This document shows positions 59,164 through 64,000 of a stretch of 64,000 nt of DNA, piece by piece. Every line of letters starts with the position of its first letter. Within the stretch, counting starts at the first letter, position 1. The stretch covers positions 21,649,033 through 21,713,032 of the forward strand of contig NC_053153.1 in assembly GCF_016808335.1 (NCBI RefSeq), read 5' to 3'. Origin of the DNA: Panicum virgatum. Its lineage: Eukaryota; Streptophyta; Magnoliopsida; Poales; Poaceae. The notes under the pieces are model-generated. The model ran no database searches, was not told where the DNA came from, and saw only the letters and a program-made list of their open reading frames with translations. Position numbers and translations under genes: made by a program.

Positions 59164-61854
59164 AGGCATATTAGCAATTTAGACTAATATATTGTACTTT
59201 CGCAATTATAGCTTGGGACTTTAGCATTTCTCCGATTACAGTTAAGCAATTTACATATCATGGTTCGACGTTTATTTCAAATTGAGCTATGGAGGTGAAC
59301 CTGATCTGTTACCAGAAGATTTTTGGTATATCAAACTGTATGTCCCTGACAGACATAGTTCAAACATTTATTCTAGCATTTTCATGTGTTCCTACTGATT
59401 ATTTTTTGGATTTCATGTATGCAACTTATGCTAAACCAGCATGCAAATTAATCATACTAGCTAAGCACTTTTGTGTTCTGACTTTTTAGCATTTTTTGCG
59501 AATTGTGGCCCTCTGCCATTTTTCTATCGTAACAATAAATTTGTTCGATTCATGTGCAGAGAACCTTTTCTAAATGAACAAGAAAATTATTCATTCAGTA
59601 GCATATTTCTGGACTATACAATGACTAACTTTAAGATTACGTGTCAACCTCACAGGAGCTGGGAGCAACATTTCCATCAGCAGATAGATTGAAAGAACAC
59701 ACAAAAAGCTTGAGGCAGTTTAGATTTCTCTTGACATGATTGCTTTTTCTAAATCACCATTGGTGCTTCAGGAGATTATATGTGACATGGCTCTGCTATT
59801 GTAGTTGTGCTCGCTAGAGATATGCGTGCATGTTGAACGATGATTGCCCCTCTTTAATAAATGCCGCAACATCTTTCTCACTAGGCAACAATATGGTTTT
59901 CATTAGGCAATAACATGGTTTTCACTAGAAAATAATATAACTTTCATTCGGCAACATTATTGTTTTGTGTTAGTCCATGCTGTTACTAGTTAGGCAAAAT
60001 TATTGCTCTCTTCTTGGTCAGGCAGAACACTGTTTTTATTTTCTTGCACATTTATTCTAAGTTTTGTTATTTTGCTTGCGCATTTATTCTAGGGTGCTCG
60101 TGAGTTCATAATAGCAAGCCTACAATTTTAAACCAAGTGCTTACTACTGTATGAGAAAATTAGTTCTTCAGCTTATCCAACCTTTATAGCATCACCATCA
60201 GATCTTTCTTTTTTGTGTGTATTCTGTTAGTTTTGTTCTGTTGTTTCTCTCACCCATAGATCATTGATGTTCATATCATAGTTGGAAATTAGGCAAAATG
60301 ATGTAATCCTTTAGGCAATATTATGCTACTAAATTAGGCAAACAAATATACTTTAGTAGGCAATAATATGATTCTGAATTATCAATAATACAGGTGTGTT
60401 CTACATCTGTTCTATATTAGCAGTTTTGTATTTTTCATTGGGCAAAAATGTGGTCAGAACCAAGCAAAACAATGCAATCCAATAGTCATTTTTTTAATTT
60501 TTCCATCAGTAAAAAATGTGGTTAGAACTATGCTAAAATGCAATTTAGTAGGTATTTTATTAGGCAATAACATGGTTGTATCAAAGCAAAACAATGTAAC
60601 TCAACAGGTTATTTTTCCATCTTTTTTCGTACTATAGGTTCTCTAATCATCTTCATTTCCCTTGTTACATTGAAGGTAACCATCTTCAGACAGTGAGAAG
60701 GGGGCCAGATCAGGTTATATGGTAGTAGATATTAGGCATTTCAAATTTCAACCCATTAAGAAGGGAAGGAAATGCTATGTGCAGTCTGCGTGGTAGTACA
60801 TATTGCCTAGTTCATTCAGTTTTTGCCAAGCCTGATGCGTGCAGCCTGAACGGCTAGATATCTGTTTATACAGTTGTTTAAGAACAACAATCGATCTGCA
60901 TCTATTTTGTGATTTTTGCTGAAACCAATGTGTGCTATATATGAGGCAATAATGGATCTATTTGTGAAATCCTGATTCAAATTGTGAATTAGATCATCAG
61001 ATTATAGAGAAAATAGTGGATTTGTGATACATATGTACCATGAGTAACTTTTCTGCATTTTTATCAATTTTCTCTGTTTCATCGGCGAGAACCTGGTTGT
61101 CGTCACCGTTGTCTAGCAGAGAAATTTTGTCTATTTCTGAGGGCAGTAAGCCTATGTGGGCCCACTTGGATAACAAAGAGCAGAAACAGGATTTGCATAT
61201 TTATTTTATGTTGCTTCCTCTGCCCGCTGACACCTGTGCAGAGTTTTGTCATAAAAGGAAAGCTAAGTTTGCAGAGTTTGTCTACTTTTCTAAAAAGGAG
61301 CGGCCGTGTATTTAGTCTAAAATACGGCCGGCCGTAGGTTAGTCGACTCCATAGTTTATTACATCATGAGCTGAAATGTTTGGGTTGGATTGGTTTGTGG
61401 TGGTGGTTTGGAGTGGTGTAGGTAATATTAATTTCCTTAATGAAAATGGATTGGTGTGGATATAGTTTGGTTTCCAACCCATTTATAGGGTGACCCAGAT
61501 GAGACCTCCACCTGCCTCGCTCCCAGTCGCAGCGCAGGTCAGCGCGTAAGCCGGAGCCTTCCTGCAATGGCAGCCGCCTCAGGTGGACGCTTGCCATCCT
61601 GCGATCTCCACGCAGCCATCAGCTTCCTCCCTTCCAGAGTCCCAAGCTACGGGCGCCGGTTGACTGTTGACGTATGTGTCCGCTACATCTCCTTCGGTTT
61701 TCTCCCTCCGCTCTCCATTCCCTCGCGCCGCCGCTCCGGCTCGCTGTTCTCCTCTTGCATTGCCCGGCGCCACGCCATCACATGCATGAGCCGATGAGTG
61801 GCTGCTGCTCCTCGGAGTAGTGTTCACGGAGAGCACACCGTGCATGCGCCGGCG
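59164..61854. other. Intergenic DNA; upstream region of the DUF7796 exon
   Basis: AT-rich to about 61,300, with a diffuse repeat at 59,877-60,610 listed separately. A GGATTGG-rich stretch lies at 61,380-61,480 and TTTATAGGG at about 61,481. GC-rich leader DNA starts at about 61,500. Short open frames at 61,040 and 61,567 have no recognisable content. Confidence 0.45.
59877..60610. repeat. Degenerate interspersed TTAGGCAAxAATxTGG motif cluster
   Basis: AGGCAA, AGGCAATA and GGCAAAA-type motifs followed by ATATGGTTTT or ACATGGTT recur at least a dozen times at irregular spacing. The pattern could be subterminal binding sites of a DNA transposon or a decayed minisatellite. Confidence 0.5.
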
Positions 61855-62400
61855 ATGAAGCCCGCCGCCGCGACCTCGCCCGGCGAGCCGGCGGGCCACC
61901 TTCCGCACGGAGGCTCGCGCCGGCGCCGCCTGGCCGCGGTGCTCGCGCCGCTGCTCCTCTTCCTCGCCGCCGAGATTGCCTTCCCCTCCTCGACCCGCCT
62001 CGACCAGCTCCTGGTACCCACGCCTCGTGACGGCGCCACTGCTTCATCCTCAACATCGTCCCCGTTGCCGCCGCCTCCCCCGCCGCCGCGTCTGGAGGAT
62101 GAGCAGCCGCAGCCGCAGCCCCAGAGGGTGGCGGTGTGCCTGGTGGGCGGCGCGCGGCGGTTCGAGCTGACGGGCCCGTCCATCGCGCGCCACGTGCTGG
62201 GCGCGCTCCCCGCCGGCGCCACCGACGTGTTCCTGCACAGCCCGCTCGACGCCGACGCCTGGAAGCTCTCCGTCCTGGCCCGCGCCGCGCCGCCCGGGGC
62301 CGAGCTGGCCGCCGTGCGCGTGTTCCGGCCGGGGCGCATCGCCGTGACGCCGGCGCGCGAGCGCGCGCTCACGGGGATGAACTCGCCCAGAGGCATCCAG
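61855..62400 (+). pseudogene. DUF7796 (glycosyltransferase-like) gene, isolated first exon
   Basis: The exon encodes 182 residues: a short cytoplasmic head, a signal-anchor helix ([18 protein letters not shown], about residues 25-42), a proline-rich stem, and then the conserved start of the family domain ([39 protein letters not shown]). It ends at a proper donor, GTCAGT. The family is known from Arabidopsis At5g12260, described as a glycosyl-group transferase; the likely site is the Golgi, inferred from the type II anchor. The second exon, expected to continue with a GLLQYF-like segment, is not found before the next copy starts at 63,840. It therefore looks like a partial tandem duplicate. 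An intact gene with a very long intron is unlikely. Confidence 0.7.
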
Positions 62401-63839
62401 GTCAGTTCGTTCGATTCCATGACTAATTCCTTGCCTCGCTTGCATGCCATGCCGTGGCCGGCGGCCCGGCTGAACGGCTCGGCTAACGCCCCACCGCGCG
62501 CGAGCGCACATGCGCGTGAAGCGAAAACAACACCCCGGTATCAGCGCCTGTGGAAGCGTAACAACGTTAGTTGCTAGTACTAGAATAATACTGGTTCTCG
62601 ATGACGCATTTTGTTACTCCAAATACAGAAGATTTGCAGGCTAAAGCACGTGGTACATCCGCACATGTCACGGTGGCTTACCTAATGCGTTTCTGAATTT
62701 TGCAGAAGCATACTACTAGTGTCATTTGTTTGACTAATTAAGGTTTTCTGATGTGACTAAACATTTTGCTAAAATACCATGCTACTAATTTGCAGGATAA
62801 ACCCTAAATTGTTCTGTTAGTCTAAAACATGATGTATTTTGCCTTTCTTCCCCCTTCCACACCACCCCCTAGTGAGCTTAGTAACATGATTGACATGTCT
62901 TCTATTTCTTCCTTCACCTGCCATCTCCTTCCCGACTTCAATGCTACCTCATGCTGGCTCCTTTTGCTGAAGTATTTTTTGTTTGATTTAAGACCTATTT
63001 GGAGAAGCAGAAATTGAGTGCTAAATTTTAGCACACATATTAGCACTCACACATATGCTAAAGTTTTAAACCTTGGTTAAAGTTTAGTCTACCTCCTTAA
63101 CACTCCCGTTTGCATTGGATGAGTTAGTGCTAAAGTTTAGCACTTTGACTCATTACATTTGGGTACGAACGGAGCCTTAATCCCCTTAACTTATCAACTT
63201 GTTCAATCTACCTCTGATAGGGTTTTTCTTTTTATTCCATAGTCCATACACAATTGAAGTTTAAGTTAAAACTTCTGTATGTTAATTGCAGGCATCATAA
63301 CTTATGTTTTGAAAAACGCATAATGATTCTTTTTGTCATTCTTTTGATAGGCTAGGCCATTTTAATACAATTAATTAATCCTACCTACACAAAATTGCAC
63401 TTGACCATGTACAACCGGTTTATCCAACGCTCCATTATACAGTATGCATCTCGGCACGAAGCCGAATGCTCACCTACTCCAAGTGGAAGCTGCTAAAATA
63501 TTGTAGTGAAGAAAAAGTCTACAGCCGCGTGTTTTTCAGTTGTCTCAGCTCGGATGAGACCTGCGTTGCGTATCTGCAGGAGTGCAGCCAGAGCCAGCAG
63601 GAGCCTTCCTGCAACAACAACGCCATTCTGAAATGTCCAAGAGGCATGCCGGTGCCAGCAGCTTTGCTGACTTCCTTCCACCTTCCAAATTCTCAAAGAA
63701 CTCGGGGTGATCGTTTAGCATGTGTCTGCAAGCTGCAACCTTGGCCGCCTCCGGCCTCTCCTCCCCGCGACGCGAGTGATCGTGTGCCCCCTCGCTTCAC
63801 AAGCTCCGCCGCCCCCTGTCCTCGCCACACTCGCAAGCC
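62401..63839. other. Spacer between the two DUF7796 first exons
   Basis: I searched this stretch for the next exon of the upstream copy and found none. It contains one MITE. GC-rich DNA resumes at about 63,540 as the leader of the second copy. Confidence 0.5.
62991..63176. mobile_element. Tourist-like MITE
   Basis: 186 bases flanked by TTA on both sides (62988-62990 and 63177-63179). The ends read AGACCTATTTGG and, in reverse, GGCTCCGTTCG. Inside, AGTGCTAAATTTTAGCAC and AGTGCTAAAGTTTAGCAC form internal inverted repeats. The TTA duplication fits PIF/Harbinger-type Tourist elements. Confidence 0.65.
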
Positions 63840-64000
63840 ATGAAGGCCGTGACCTCGCTCGGGGAGCCTGGCTTCCTCCCCGCCGCCTCGCGCCCGCGCA
63901 TCCGCCGCCGCCTGGCCGCGGCGGTGCTCGCGCCGCTGCTCGTCTTCCTGGCCGCCGAGCTCTCATTCCCTTCCCTCGTGCCCCGTAACGACGCCGCCAC
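63840..64000 (+). CDS. DUF7796 (glycosyltransferase-like) gene, 5' part, runs off the window
   Basis: The ATG at 63,840 opens a frame (MKAVTSLGEPGFLPAASRPR) followed by a signal-anchor helix ([18 protein letters not shown]). It is clearly paralogous to the exon at 61,855 in the order of motifs: [27 protein letters not shown]. Only about 53 codons lie in the window, so the catalytic-like domain is not visible. It is probably the functional member of the tandem pair. Confidence 0.7.
   Translation, partial: MKAVTSLGEPGFLPAASRPRIRRRLAAAVLAPLLVFLAAELSFPSLVPRNDAA

Noticed and set aside
1..64000. tRNA, rRNA or bacterial-type features (operons, ribosome-binding sites, origins)
   Set aside because: None is visible; the sequence is a plant nuclear segment.

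Overview
The window is nuclear DNA from a grass, most likely a panicoid. The evidence is split genes with GT-AG introns, GC-rich first exons typical of grass genes, many plant class II miniature elements, and nested LTR retrotransposons. Host genes sit at the two ends and most of the middle is transposon.

Left end (1-11,918). After a gene-poor stretch holding a LINE tail (2,209-2,545) and a CAGGG-ended hAT-like element (2,816-3,416) come two intact-looking genes on the + strand. The first is a 12-exon NOC2 homologue (3,793-8,416) with TGGGCC/T site II boxes, a TATA box and one GC-AG intron. The second is a two-exon BRO1-domain protein gene (9,177-10,663).

Second block (11,919-23,505, - strand). 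This is a FAR1-RELATED SEQUENCE (FRS) type gene derived from a MULE transposase. A 6.67-kb Ty1/copia element with a complete gag-pol frame (13,307-19,974, target duplication CCTCC) splits one exon. A separate inverted-repeat element lies in one intron, and the last exon carries a frameshift and an in-frame TAG.

Third block (25,069-55,888). This is a three-level nest of Ty3/gypsy elements, all on the - strand. The outer element (LTRs 25,069-25,715 and 54,754-55,888, duplication GTATG) holds the middle element (28,356-50,106, duplication ATCAC), which holds the inner element (30,592-41,214, duplication CCTGG). None keeps reverse transcriptase or an integrase core. Outer and middle each carry a spliced, decayed accessory gene in antisense: a plant mobile domain (PMD) gene in the outer and a 'putative gypsy type transposon' (Transposase_28-like) gene in the middle. 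The inner element has gag-protease plus a sense-strand ORF of unknown function. In-frame stops across the nest are mostly TAG. The whole nest landed in a 146-bp tandem repeat whose copies flank it.

Right end (55,889-64,000). Repeat copies are followed by two identical 133-bp Mutator-type miniature elements with perfect 9-bp duplications, a KH-domain pseudogene, about 3 kb of AT-rich DNA, and two tandem first exons of a membrane-anchored glycosyltransferase-like (DUF7796) family. The first is an isolated exon; the second runs off the window.

Probably working genes are NOC2, the BRO1 gene and perhaps the last DUF7796 copy. The copia element is the only one that looks able to encode its own mobility.
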